Positions 40,380-49,099 are shown, counted from the first letter of the stretch. The stretch: 64,000 nt of DNA from Desulfonatronum sp. SC1 (GCF_003046795.1 NZ_PZKN01000002.1:143912-207911), one strand, 5' to 3'. Translations and numbers: made by a program. The notes: generated by a model not told the origin, from the sequence alone.

Positions 40380-42122
40380 CTAATCGGCTTTCTCGAAGGA
40401 TTGCAATTCCCGAAGGTGCTCGCGAGCAAAATCCAGACTCGGGTCGAGATCCAAAGCGGAGCGCAGCAATGCTCCCGCTTCTTCCGCGCGACCTTGAAAC
40501 TTGACGCACAGACCCAGGTTCGCCAAATCCATCACCGAGCCGCTGTCCAGGTCCAACGCGCTACGAAAGTCCGACTCCGCCTCGGCGTATTCATCCAGCT
40601 TGAATTTGGCAACCCCGCGAAGATTAAAGTATTCCTTGACCTCCGGGCAAAGTTGAATTGCCCGGTCCAAATGCGGAAGGCTGCTCGCCCAGCGTTCCTC
40701 ACGGCTCATGGCATACCCCTGATAAAACGCGGCCAGGGCTCGGTCGTCATGCTGTTCCAGGCCTAACTCACTCTCGGCCAGGGCGTCCAAAGCCTCGGAG
40801 AAATATCCTTGGCGCACGGCTAACAGCCCATGGAAAAACCGCGGAAAGGACGCCTCTGGATACAACCGGGCCAAGTGCTCCAGCCCTGCCTTGGCCTGTT
40901 CCGGAGGGGCCTCTTCGGCCAGCATGCGTCCGATGAACAAGCCGACGCTGGGACTCAAGGCCCGTTCCCGGAACTGAAAGCCCGGCACGAAGGAATAATG
41001 TGCCGGAATCCCCAGCTTCGGGTGTGTCGTCTCCACGCTATAGGCCCGGAAACCCAACCGCTCCAAGCCATCGCAAAGCTCCGTCAGTTCGTCCAGAATA
41101 TCGTCGTGACCAACGTCCGGCAAGCTGGACAGGGAAACCGTCTCACCCTCCAGCAACCAGGCGATCTCCGCCAATTCCGTGAATTTGGGCAGCCCGGAGG
41201 CTTCGTAATTGCTGCCGGTTTCAAAATCGCCTGCCAGTTGCGCCACTTCGGTCAGGGCGCGAATAGCCGCTTTGGAGGGCGTTGAGGCGGTACCCGCGGT
41301 GAAGACGATTTCGCTGCGTTCAGGGAATGTTGCCGGATCATAGGCCACGGCGGCCACGGTGGGCACGGGCAGGCCAAGGGAAAAATCTTTCAAAATGACG
41401 ACGATGCCTTCGCGCCTGAAGGCGTCCATCAGGTCGTGAAGCACGGGGTCCGTGAAGCTGGCCGGATCAAGGGTGGGCGTTTTTTGCCGATCCCGGTCCA
41501 CCACGGCGCAGACATGGCGTTCCACCAGTTCGCATACGCCCTGGAGAATCGACTCCTCAGGGGTATTTCCAGCGGAGGAACCGTTGAATTCGTTGATCTT
41601 CCGAAACCATTCCAGTGGAACGAGAAACTCTTGGCCGGTGTCCAGCCGGGTTGCTGGCACGAAGCGCCAGGCAACGAGATCCATCAGACTTCTGATTTGC
41701 TCGTCAGACAATGGCTCGGAAACGGACAAGGCAATCTCGGAAACCGGCGGAATCCGCCCCGGCCATTTCCGTTGGGCCTCACTCCAGGAGCAGGGCTCGA
41801 TATCCTGAACGCCTTGCCAGAAACTGAAAAAACTGAACCGCTCCATCAGTTCCACCAAGGCCGAGGCCTCGGCCTGGATGGCGGACGCCCCTTTGCCCAT
41901 CTGCTTGCGGGTGGGCATGATCCGGCGGGCCGATTGTCCACAGACGCTCAGATAAACGGGAATGCCCAGCCGCCCGGTGTCGATGCGCCGGGTCTCGGCC
42001 AGAATGTCTTCCCCAAAAGTCTCTAGAGAGGCCCGGACCCTGGCTACCGTTTCCTGGGGAGGACAAACCTTGTCCAGTTCACTGGTATGTCCCTTGGGAC
42101 ATGATTGCAGACGAATGCTCAT
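40380..42122 (-). CDS. YcaO-domain protein with C-terminal TPR repeats
   Basis: The 580-residue protein has a YcaO-type ATP-binding domain (about 60-400), seen in SAIQAEASALVELMERFSFF and EESILQGVCELVERHVCAVV, whose two Glu-rich helices normally bind ATP-Mg. Tetratricopeptide repeats fill the rest (about 420-575; e.g. AAFYQGYAMSREERWASSLPHLDRAIQLCPEV). YcaO enzymes activate amide backbones to make azoles or thioamides, and E. coli YcaO is linked to RimO. No TfuA, precursor peptide or SagB was found here. The start overlaps the methyltransferase stop (ATGA), so the two are tightly coupled and may modify the same target. Confidence 0.88.
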   Translation of the reverse strand: MSIRLQSCPKGHTSELDKVCPPQETVARVRASLETFGEDILAETRRIDTGRLGIPVYLSVCGQSARRIMPTRKQMGKGASAIQAEASALVELMERFSFFSFWQGVQDIEPCSWSEAQRKWPGRIPPVSEIALSVSEPLSDEQIRSLMDLVAWRFVPATRLDTGQEFLVPLEWFRKINEFNGSSAGNTPEESILQGVCELVERHVCAVVDRDRQKTPTLDPASFTDPVLHDLMDAFRREGIVVILKDFSLGLPVPTVAAVAYDPATFPERSEIVFTAGTASTPSKAAIRALTEVAQLAGDFETGSNYEASGLPKFTELAEIAWLLEGETVSLSSLPDVGHDDILDELTELCDGLERLGFRAYSVETTHPKLGIPAHYSFVPGFQFRERALSPSVGLFIGRMLAEEAPPEQAKAGLEHLARLYPEASFPRFFHGLLAVRQGYFSEALDALAESELGLEQHDDRALAAFYQGYAMSREERWASSLPHLDRAIQLCPEVKEYFNLRGVAKFKLDEYAEAESDFRSALDLDSGSVMDLANLGLCVKFQGRAEEAGALLRSALDLDPSLDFAREHLRELQSFEKAD

Positions 42123-42967
42123 CGTGGTCTCAGTCGGTAGAGATATGTGTCTTGTTGCGCTTCGGTTCCGGGCAGTTCGGAAGAATCGGTGGAAGATACC
42201 GGCGAGGAAACGAGCGAACGTGAAATCTGAAAGAAGTCCTTCGCGGCGGCGAAAAATTTAATCGAACGCCGTCCGGCACTTGCTGAAAGCAGGATTTCAG
42301 CGGTGGCCACGGGTTCCAGGTGGGTCCGTAAAAATGAAAGCAATGGTGCGAAAAAATGCTCACGATAAAGGACCTCCGAAGCAATGATCCGGTGATAGCG
42401 CTCCGAATGGTTTTCTTTCATGAAGTTCACGGCCTGAACGACGACCGTGTCGCCGAGCCCGTTGCGCAATGCATTGATACGCGCAAAAAGCAACGCCTCT
42501 GGGACAATATCGCTGAGCACCACGGAAAAACCGCGTTTGGCCGCGAACAACCCGGCCAAGCCCAATCCGGCCCCGATCTCCAGAACCCGCTCCCCGGGAC
42601 CTGGGGCGACGCCGCGCATATACATGGCCAGGGGCAGGGAGGCCGGCCAAATCTTGGCCCAAAGTGGCAAAGCGTCAATTCCATATCCTGGTCCTGTTCC
42701 CGAGGCGACTTCGGACGAAGGCAGGTTCAGACGCTGCTCGATATAGGCTTCCATGTCCGTAAGCTGGAGGCACTCCAGAACGTTTTCTCCGATGCGTACG
42801 GTTTCGAAATGCACCGCGTGCCTGGCGGAGACAAGCTCCAAGAGTTGATCAAGAGAGGCCTGTTCAAGAAGCCGCGACAACTCCGAGCCGGACACTGACC
42901 AGCTAAGCAATTGCAATCGGGAATTGTCGGTCGGCGCGCCGGCTTTGCCGGTGTTGGGCTTGGCCAT
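42119..42967 (-). CDS. SAM-dependent methyltransferase, METTL21/Nnt1-like
   Basis: The 282-residue protein has a Rossmann methyltransferase core with motif I RVLEIGAGLGLAGLFAAKRG, motif II VLSDIVPEAL and a later IIASEVLYREHFF. These match the class of protein-lysine methyltransferases (METTL21/methyltransferase-16). About 115 N-terminal residues are specific to this protein. It is upstream of and translationally coupled with the YcaO-TPR gene. Confidence 0.8.
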   Translation of the reverse strand: MAKPNTGKAGAPTDNSRLQLLSWSVSGSELSRLLEQASLDQLLELVSARHAVHFETVRIGENVLECLQLTDMEAYIEQRLNLPSSEVASGTGPGYGIDALPLWAKIWPASLPLAMYMRGVAPGPGERVLEIGAGLGLAGLFAAKRGFSVVLSDIVPEALLFARINALRNGLGDTVVVQAVNFMKENHSERYHRIIASEVLYREHFFAPLLSFLRTHLEPVATAEILLSASAGRRSIKFFAAAKDFFQISRSLVSSPVSSTDSSELPGTEAQQDTYLYRLRPR

Positions 42968-43025
42968 GTCGAGGTCGGGGCTGAAAAATACGAGGAGGTG
43001 AATCAGTCGGGGAAAGAAGGGAAAA

Positions 43026-43100
<75 letters not shown>

Positions 43101-43124
43101 TCGAAAAGAAATCGAGAATAAAAA

Positions 43125-43199
43125 TGGAGGCGGCATCCGGATTTGAACCGGAGAATGGCGGTTTTGCAGACCGCTGCCTTACCACTTGGCTATGCCGCC
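43125..43199 (-). tRNA. tRNA-Cys (GCA)
   Basis: The 75-nt cloverleaf with encoded CCA has acceptor GGCGGCA/TGCCGCC, discriminator U73 as expected for tRNA-Cys, and anticodon loop GTCTGCAAAAC (anticodon GCA). It lies between the two tRNA-Gly genes. Confidence 0.97.
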
Positions 43200-43209
43200 C
43201 AAAAAAAAG

Positions 43210-43284
<75 letters not shown>

Positions 43285-43297
43285 TCGAAGAGGTGAG

Positions 43298-43326
43298 TAA
43301 CTAGCCAAGAGGTTCTTGGCTGTCAA
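43298..43326 (-). promoter_or_regulatory. Strong sigma70 promoter of the tRNA cluster
   Basis: On the minus strand TTGACA (43321-43326) and TAGTTA (43298-43303) are exactly 17 nt apart, 14 nt before the first tRNA. The spacer itself contains an AGCCAAGA/TCTTGGCT inverted repeat. Confidence 0.65.
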
Positions 43327-43391
43327 GGGAGCACCACATTCTTTTTCAAACCCAGGAAAACTCCGTTGCTCTCCAGGCTACGAAAAAGATG

Positions 43392-44219
43392 TTACGCCTT
43401 GCGGTACACCGTCGGCGCCACCTGAATCAGGCCGAGATCCATCCCGGCAAGGCTTTCCGAGTGGCCGATGACCAAGTGTCCCCAAGGCTGCAAATGCTCC
43501 AGAAAATTGCGGATCAGGCGCTCTTGAACATCCCGCTCGAAGTAGATCATCACGTTTCGGCAAAAAATGAGGTCCATGGGTTCGCGAAAATTGAACCGTT
43601 CCATGAAGTTCAAACGGCGAAAGCGGATCTTTTCTCGTAACCCGGGAATAATCCGGATCAGCTTCTTCGTTCGGTCCTTGCTGCGCAACAAATATTTCTT
43701 ATGCAAAACCCTGGGGATTGAGTGGAGCTTGTCGTCCGGATAAACGCCCTTGGCCGCCCGTTCCAGGACCTGGGTGTTGATGTCCGTGGCCAGGATGAAC
43801 CAGCGAAAAAGCGGATGCTGTTCCTGGAACTCAGCCAGGACCATGGTCAACGTGTAAGGCTCCTCACCGGACGAACATCCCGCGCTCCAGACCGCCAACT
43901 CCCGTGCATGACCGAAGCGTTGCCACCAGGTCGGCAGAACAGTGGAAGTCAGATACTGAAAATGGTGCGGTTCGCGAAAAAAACTGGTGGTGTTGGTGCT
44001 CAGGGCGTCGATCAGGTGCGGGATCTCGTTCTCCGTGCCTTGAGGACTGAAGACGTATTCGCAGTAGTCATAGTACTCGGAATAATTCAACGCCCGAAGA
44101 CGCCGCTGTAACCGGGCCTCCATCATGGTCTTTTTGCTCGGCGGCATTTTGATGCCGCACTTTTGCTGCACGAATTCGCTGAGCCGTCGGAAGTCTCGTT
44201 CTTTCATTGTTCCCAGCAT
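43392..44219 (-). CDS. cheR: Chemotaxis protein methyltransferase CheR
   Basis: The 275-residue enzyme methylates receptor glutamates using SAM. A four-helix N-terminal domain (FVQQKCGIKMPPSKKTMMEARLQRRLR) precedes the catalytic domain with SAGCSSGEEPYTL, ATDINTQVLE, NFREPMDLIFCRNVMIYF and the final VIGHSESL. An alternative ATG four codons in (44207) exists. No other che gene adjoins it. Confidence 0.96.
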   Translation of the reverse strand: MLGTMKERDFRRLSEFVQQKCGIKMPPSKKTMMEARLQRRLRALNYSEYYDYCEYVFSPQGTENEIPHLIDALSTNTTSFFREPHHFQYLTSTVLPTWWQRFGHARELAVWSAGCSSGEEPYTLTMVLAEFQEQHPLFRWFILATDINTQVLERAAKGVYPDDKLHSIPRVLHKKYLLRSKDRTKKLIRIIPGLREKIRFRRLNFMERFNFREPMDLIFCRNVMIYFERDVQERLIRNFLEHLQPWGHLVIGHSESLAGMDLGLIQVAPTVYRKA

Positions 44220-44347
44220 ATACCCCGCCTTTCTCCCTGGTTCGAACGTCTCGTTACGGCCACGACCCGACTCCGAATGGACGTCCCCGCTTCCGATTCG
44301 CTTTAGTCCTTTTTCCTGGACGGCTCAACGGGTTCGATTACGGCGTA

Positions 44348-44368
44348 GGGGAGGGTTTCGCCCTCCCC
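44348..44368 (+). promoter_or_regulatory. Hairpin in the leader region of rubrerythrin
   Basis: GGGGAGGG and CCCTCCCC form an 8-bp stem with a TTTCG loop, 123 bp upstream of the rubrerythrin start. It may be an mRNA leader hairpin or another copy of the GTAGGGG-type intergenic repeat. No other signal was assigned in the gap 44220-44491. Confidence 0.35.
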
Positions 44369-44491
44369 ACAGGTTCCAATGCGGACGTTCTTGAGCTATG
44401 GAAAACCTACTGGATCGACGACGCTAAGCGCGCTGTGCATCCTGTCGTCACGGACCACCGTACACTCAACCCTTCTCAAGGAGGAACCACC

Positions 44492-44986
44492 ATGTCCAAG
44501 ACCATGAATAATCTCAAGGAAGCCTTTGCCGGGGAATCCCAGGCCAACCGGAAATATCTGGCTTTTGCCAAGCAGGCCGACAAAGAGGGGCACCATCAGG
44601 TGGCCCGCTTGTTCCGAGCCGTGGCCGAGGCGGAAACCGTGCACGCCCATGCCCATCTCAAGCTGATGGGCGGCATTGGGACCACCGAGGAAAACCTGAA
44701 GGAGGCGCTCGGCGGCGAAACCCACGAGTTCACCCAGATGTACCCGCAAATGATCGCCGACGCCCAGGAAGAAGGCCAGAGAGCCGTTGAGCGCGGCTTT
44801 CATTTCGCCAATGAGGTGGAGAAGATTCACGCCGGGCTCTATGAAAAAGCCCTCCAGGATCTGGGCAAGCAGGCAGAGACGGACATCCATGTCTGTAGCG
44901 TCTGCGGATACACCATCGAAGGCGACACCCCGGAGAAGTGTCCGGTCTGCAACGCCGCGAAAAAGGCTTTTTTCAAGGTCGATTAA
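44492..44986 (+). CDS. rbr: Rubrerythrin
   Basis: The 164-residue non-heme diiron protein reduces peroxide in anaerobes. The N-terminal four-helix domain has the diiron ligand motif spacing with EAFAGESQANRKYLAFA and AEAETVHAHAHL, then later EVEKIHAGLY. The C-terminal rubredoxin-like domain carries HVCSVCGYT and EKCPVCNAAKKAF for one iron. The ATG at 44492 follows AAGGAGG by 7 nt. It appears to be a single-gene unit with a strong palindromic terminator at 45047. Confidence 0.96.
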   Translation: MSKTMNNLKEAFAGESQANRKYLAFAKQADKEGHHQVARLFRAVAEAETVHAHAHLKLMGGIGTTEENLKEALGGETHEFTQMYPQMIADAQEEGQRAVERGFHFANEVEKIHAGLYEKALQDLGKQAETDIHVCSVCGYTIEGDTPEKCPVCNAAKKAFFKVD

Positions 44987-45046
44987 CGCGCTTCAATTTC
45001 CGAGTCCGATCACGGCTTGCATCGGAACGGATCAGGATGCCAAACG

Positions 45047-45084
45047 GTTCCGCCCCGCGCCGCATATGCGGCGCGGGGCGGAAC
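45047..45084. terminator. Perfect 38-nt palindrome, terminator after rubrerythrin
   Basis: Two perfectly complementary 19-nt arms (GTTCCGCCCCGCGCCGCAT and its reverse complement) abut with no spacer, so the folded RNA has a tiny loop within CATATG. A GTCGTTTT tail on the plus strand supports termination of rubrerythrin, 60 bp after its stop. Confidence 0.8.
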
Positions 45085-45142
45085 GTCGTTTTAAGGGTCT
45101 GATCCAGTCTCTTAATGACGGTCTTGACGTCACCCTCTCTCT

Positions 45143-45294
45143 TCATGGAGTTGAACCCCGACTCTCGGCAGCACCCCCCTTCCCTCCCCCCTCCTTTCTT
45201 AACGGATACACGCGATCAGCCGTCTTTTCCACGAGCCCTTCATGGTGGCTGACCAGAAGGATGGTGCATTGGCACTCCCGGACGTAGCGCACTC
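45143..45294 (-). pseudogene. C-terminal remnant of an ABC transporter ATPase
   Basis: Directly behind the DUF4198 stop codon the minus strand reads VRYVRECQCTILLVSHHEGL followed by VEKTADRVYPLRKEG. This is the end of an ABC ATPase, including the switch-histidine motif (LLVSHH) and the D-R-V-Y-x-L element after it. The Walker A, signature and Walker B parts are missing. The position fits a lost ATPase partner of the DUF4198 protein, as in NikMQO/NikK-like nickel-cobalt transporters, though this is inference. Confidence 0.7.
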
Positions 45295-46065
45295 CTAATC
45301 AACCTGGAAGGTGAGAACGCCCCGATAAGATCTGGTGTCGCACATATCGAGGTCAGGGTACGGCTCCTGGTGTTCGACGTAAATCAGCCAAATTCCCTGA
45401 TTGAGGATGCGCAATCTGCCTTCTCCGTTCGTGTTTGTTCTTGCCGTGTAGGCGAAGACGTCCTCTTCGGTTGAAAAACCGGCATAGGTCGCGTTAAAGA
45501 ACCCATTAAACGGTTCACCATTCAATACGACGCGGATGGGCAGGTAGTCATTGACCTTCAGAGTCTCCGGGTTCACAAGGGGCACGATCTCCAATGGGTG
45601 CCCGACAACCGTGTCCACATTGCCATCGGCATCGCCGACATTGAGGACGGATTTCATGCCATTGAATGAAATCGAGCAACTGATGGCGTTGTCTAGCTCT
45701 GCTTTTGATCTGCGGGCATAACCCGTGGTCGTTCTTGTTCTGTATCCGGATTTGGGCTGACCGACGACCAGATATGATCCAGCCCGCAAAGGCCGTACCG
45801 AAGCAAATTCCAGATCAGACTTCGCCTCGATATCAACCTTGGTTCCGTCAGGCGCAAGGAGATATAACTCCTCAAGGCGATCCTGCTTCAAGAAATCGTC
45901 GTACGGGAAGGCATGGCCCCAACCAATGGTCAGGTTCACGGGACTGTTTTGCTGGACCTGATATCGCTGCATGTTGATCCAGGGATAATGGGCCAGGCAA
46001 AGGACAGGCAGAGAAATTAGAAACACAAGCGCGGAAACTGAAAATGCAGTGCGTCTTTTCGTCAT
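45295..46065 (-). CDS. Secreted DUF4198-family protein, NikK-like
   Basis: The 256-residue protein has a signal peptide (hydrophobic VSALVFLISLPVLCLA), after which the mature protein begins HYPWINMQRYQV. DUF4198 proteins typically start with such a His and bind nickel or cobalt in the periplasm or support TonB uptake. The region VNLTIGWGHAFPYDDFLKQ and beta-rich layout fit the family. GGAG precedes the ATG. It follows the TonB receptor gene by 44 bp on the same strand, and behind it lies an ABC ATPase remnant. Confidence 0.8.
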   Translation of the reverse strand: MTKRRTAFSVSALVFLISLPVLCLAHYPWINMQRYQVQQNSPVNLTIGWGHAFPYDDFLKQDRLEELYLLAPDGTKVDIEAKSDLEFASVRPLRAGSYLVVGQPKSGYRTRTTTGYARRSKAELDNAISCSISFNGMKSVLNVGDADGNVDTVVGHPLEIVPLVNPETLKVNDYLPIRVVLNGEPFNGFFNATYAGFSTEEDVFAYTARTNTNGEGRLRILNQGIWLIYVEHQEPYPDLDMCDTRSYRGVLTFQVD

Positions 46066-46109
46066 GGTGATGTCTCCTTCTGTTTTTGGGGAAGATATTT
46101 CCGGAAGAT

Positions 46110-48089
46110 CTAGAACTGCAGTTCCAGGTTCAGGCCGATGCTGCGTCCCATGCGGTGCGAGAAGTCGCCGTCGCCCCGGTCGGAATTGGTAATGTTCTTG
46201 GCATCCAGCGAAATCCGGAACAGTTCCGAAAAGCTCTTCCAGATCCGGGCGTCCACGACGCCGTGCTTGTCGACCTCCTGGCTATTGGCGGTGTTGCGAT
46301 ACTGCTTGCCGACGTAGGTCAGGATTACGCTGGCGCCAACGTCCCAAGGCTGGAATATGTAGGTTGGGGCCAAAGAGGCCGTGTACTTGGGTACATAAGG
46401 CAGATCCTTGCCCGTATCCCGGTTCTCCGACTCGGTGTAGGTAAAACCGGCATTGACGAAGAACGAGTCGAGCAGCGTCAAACGCGCCGACAACTCCCCG
46501 CCCTGTATCCGAGCCTTTTCCACATTGATGTAGCTTTCAATGGGCAGGCCGTCGACCGCGAACTCCCCGGTGCCTTGCCGGACGACCATATCTTTCACAT
46601 CATTAAGAAAATATCCCAGATTGACGGTCAATCGGTCATTCAGGAGCCCCTGCTCCAGATTCAGTGAGTATGTCCATGCGGTTTCAGGGTTCAGATCCGG
46701 ATTTGAGCGGATATAGTACGAGTCATGGCGCAAGAGGCCGTCGTAATAGAGTTGGCGAATGGTTGGAGATTTGAATCCACGTCCCACGGAGCCGCGCAGG
46801 GTCGTTGAGGGAGTTGCCTTGAGCATGGCGCTGAATTTTGGATTGACCTCCGTGCCGAAAGTGGAATGATCTTCCAGACGCACGCCGGGAACCAGGGTCA
46901 AGCGGTGGTCGAAGAGCATCAGTTCGTCCTGGAGGAAAATGCTGTTGACGGTGACGTTCTCATCCACCGTGATCCGGGACGAATCGCCGTCGCGCTGATA
47001 GTTGATGGAATAGTAATCCATGAGCTGGCGCTGGGTGGATGCGCCGACTGTCAGGATGTTCCAGTCCGCATACCAGTTGTACATCAGTTCAGCCTGGTCG
47101 TAGCCAACTTTCCCGTCGCGATAACCATGCTGGAATCCTGGATAGCCGTTGATGAAATCCTGCCAGTAGGTGTATCCGCTGAGGGTCATTTCATGGTTGC
47201 GGTTCTGTCCGAACTGGTAGTTGAGCCCGCCGGAGAAGCGGTAGGTGTCGAACTCGCGGTCGTAATTCGCCTCGGGGTGATCCAGTTCCCGGCGGGCCTG
47301 TCCAAAATTCGCGCCCAGATCCACGCGGAGCGCGTCGGTGATCGCCGTTTGCCAGCGTCCCATCACGGAATGGCGGTAGGTCTTGGCCGGATCAAAGGCA
47401 ACGCCCTCGTCCTGTTCATAGCTGTAGTGCAGGTAGTAACCCGAGGCGGCCAGGAGCGGGCCGCCCAGTCCGACGTTGGCGCGGTAGGTGTCGCGGGAGG
47501 AGCTGTTCGCCGAAACCCCCTGGCGATCGGTCACCTCGTAGCGGCTGTAGCCGGCACTGGCGAGGGTCGTGAACTCCCTGGGCGCCTTGCGGGTAATGAT
47601 ATTGATCACTCCCGCCAGTGCGTCGGAACCGTACAGGGCCGAAGCCGCGCCCTTGACGACTTCAATGCGCTCGACCATGCTCAGCGGAATCTGGTTCAGG
47701 CTGATCCCATAATCCCCATGCGCGCCAAGTTCGCCATGGGCGCGCTGGCCGTCGATGAGGATCAGGCCATAGCCTTCGTTGAACTGCAAGCCGCGCATTG
47801 TGGACCGCAGATTGTCCGACCCGATGGCGTCGTCCAGCAGCGTCATGTTGATTCCAGGCACTGTGTTGAGGATGTCTAGGATATTTTTGGAGGGCGAACG
47901 ATCGATGTCGTCTCGTGTAATGACCTGGGTTTCCACGGGGACATCCGCCAAAGTATGCCTGGTTCTCGTCCCGGTCACCACGTATTCATCCATATCCGCG
48001 GCCCCACGATGCGATTCCGAGGCAAAACCAGGGATGATCATTAGAAAAGTGATGGTAATTGTAGTTATCATCAAACGACTCAAACGCAT
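46110..48089 (-). CDS. TonB-dependent outer-membrane receptor 1
   Basis: The 659-residue receptor has a signal peptide (MITTITITFLMIIPGFASE) and a TonB-box-like segment (DEYVVTGTR). The plug domain shows the usual DVPVETQVITRDDI, MRGLQFNEGYGLILIDGQR and ERIEVVKGAASALYGSDALAGVINI. The rest is a 22-strand barrel ending in the aromatic LNLELQF. The plug and length resemble BtuB/FepA-like cofactor or siderophore receptors. Substrate unknown. It is first in an operon with the DUF4198 protein, pointing to a metal complex. GGAGG lies 7 nt before the ATG. Confidence 0.94.
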   Translation of the reverse strand: MRLSRLMITTITITFLMIIPGFASESHRGAADMDEYVVTGTRTRHTLADVPVETQVITRDDIDRSPSKNILDILNTVPGINMTLLDDAIGSDNLRSTMRGLQFNEGYGLILIDGQRAHGELGAHGDYGISLNQIPLSMVERIEVVKGAASALYGSDALAGVINIITRKAPREFTTLASAGYSRYEVTDRQGVSANSSSRDTYRANVGLGGPLLAASGYYLHYSYEQDEGVAFDPAKTYRHSVMGRWQTAITDALRVDLGANFGQARRELDHPEANYDREFDTYRFSGGLNYQFGQNRNHEMTLSGYTYWQDFINGYPGFQHGYRDGKVGYDQAELMYNWYADWNILTVGASTQRQLMDYYSINYQRDGDSSRITVDENVTVNSIFLQDELMLFDHRLTLVPGVRLEDHSTFGTEVNPKFSAMLKATPSTTLRGSVGRGFKSPTIRQLYYDGLLRHDSYYIRSNPDLNPETAWTYSLNLEQGLLNDRLTVNLGYFLNDVKDMVVRQGTGEFAVDGLPIESYINVEKARIQGGELSARLTLLDSFFVNAGFTYTESENRDTGKDLPYVPKYTASLAPTYIFQPWDVGASVILTYVGKQYRNTANSQEVDKHGVVDARIWKSFSELFRISLDAKNITNSDRGDGDFSHRMGRSIGLNLELQF

Positions 48090-48256
48090 GACAATTCCTC
48101 CGATAAGCTAAAATGTTATGCTCACAATCTCAAAGCCGTAATCGATATCAGCTCAAGCCTGGATCAAGAATCATGGCCGCAATATCCGAGCAAGCCCCTC
48201 CGCATTGTCGCGGTTCCTGAAGCAGCCCTCTCTGTCCTTCCCACCTTGCCTTGATA

Positions 48257-48429
48257 TTATTTCAGCAGAAACGGACGGGAGAGATCGACTAACTCCGGCT
48301 CCGTGTGGCATCCTTGGCATCGCATCGAACTCATGTCGCGCCCACGGCTTCATGGGCCCTGGCCAAATGTCGCAGGGTGGTAGGTCAGGAATTCCAGGCC
48401 CTTGATGTCGGACCAATCGAGTGTTTCAT
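48257..48429 (-). pseudogene. Degenerate CxxCH (heme c motif) peptide gene with in-frame TGA
   Basis: Downstream of the ABC ATPase gene the minus strand has one reading frame with clear coding character: LDWSDIKGLEFLTYHP, then a TGA at 48350-48352, then RGRDMSSMRCQGCHTEPE and VDLSRPFLLK before TAA. CQGCH is a c-type heme attachment motif. The only start with a ribosome-binding site (GGAG, ATG at 48429) is in a different frame, so at least one frameshift and one stop interrupt the gene. The remainder of the 48090-48484 gap holds nothing recognised. Confidence 0.55.
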
Positions 48430-48484
48430 ACGTTCTCCATTTATCTGTTCTTGATTCACTGGCTCGGCGAACGGATAAACCACT

Positions 48485-49099
48485 TCACGACAAGTTCAAC
48501 CGCACCGGAGCTTCGTGAATCTCCACTATCCGCGCGCCGAGACTCCGAATGGGTTCAAGTTGATGGCTGATCAGCAGGATGGCCGTGGTTCGCCGGGCGT
48601 GAATCGTGGCGATTTCTTCCATCAGACGGTCCTGCCAATGCTGATCCAGGAATGCCAAGGGTTCGTCCAGGAGCAGGATTTCCGGGTCCAGGGCAAGAGC
48701 GCAGGCGATGGATAAGCGTCGTTTCATGCCTCCGCTCAATTCCGACGGCTTTTTACCCGCGGCTTCCTTTAGGCCCAACCTTTCCAGCCAGTGCGGGATC
48801 ATCTTCAGGCGATCTCCGGATTCCAGCCAGGTCGAGAGAAAAAAATCCATATTGTCCACGGCGCTCTGCCAGGGCAGCAACGGAGCGTCCTGCAACGCGC
48901 AACCGATTCTGGCGGATTTGCGCCGGACTTCGCCTTTGTCCGGTTTCTGAAGCCCCGCAGCGATTTCCATCAGCGTGGTTTTGCCCACGCCTGATGGGCC
49001 GGCCAGGCAGAGTATCTCTCCCCTGCCCAGGCACAACTGGACGTCCCTCAGCACTTGCCGGCCCTGAATCTTCTTGGACACGCTCCGCAGTTCAAGCAC
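48485..49099 (-). CDS. ABC importer ATP-binding protein (NitT/TauT type)
   Basis: The 204-residue ATPase has Walker A GPSGVGKTTL (about 35-44), signature LSGGMKRRLSIA, Walker B EILLLDEPLAFLD and H-loop LISHQLEP. It is short and close to SsuB/TauB. The GTG start at 49099 overlaps the permease stop by 8 bp. With the permease and binding protein it forms a complete importer behind TonB receptor 2. Confidence 0.92.
   Translation of the reverse strand: MLELRSVSKKIQGRQVLRDVQLCLGRGEILCLAGPSGVGKTTLMEIAAGLQKPDKGEVRRKSARIGCALQDAPLLPWQSAVDNMDFFLSTWLESGDRLKMIPHWLERLGLKEAAGKKPSELSGGMKRRLSIACALALDPEILLLDEPLAFLDQHWQDRLMEEIATIHARRTTAILLISHQLEPIRSLGARIVEIHEAPVRLNLS

Noticed and set aside
46110..48089. Assignment of receptor 1 as the vitamin B12 receptor BtuB
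   Set aside because: The plug is BtuB-like but also fits many siderophore and metal receptors; no cobalamin riboswitch, btuCDF or cobalamin genes accompany it.
48350..48352. Selenocysteine codon in the CxxCH peptide
   Set aside because: No convincing SECIS hairpin was recognised behind the TGA and the frame also lacks a proper start; nonsense decay is simpler.
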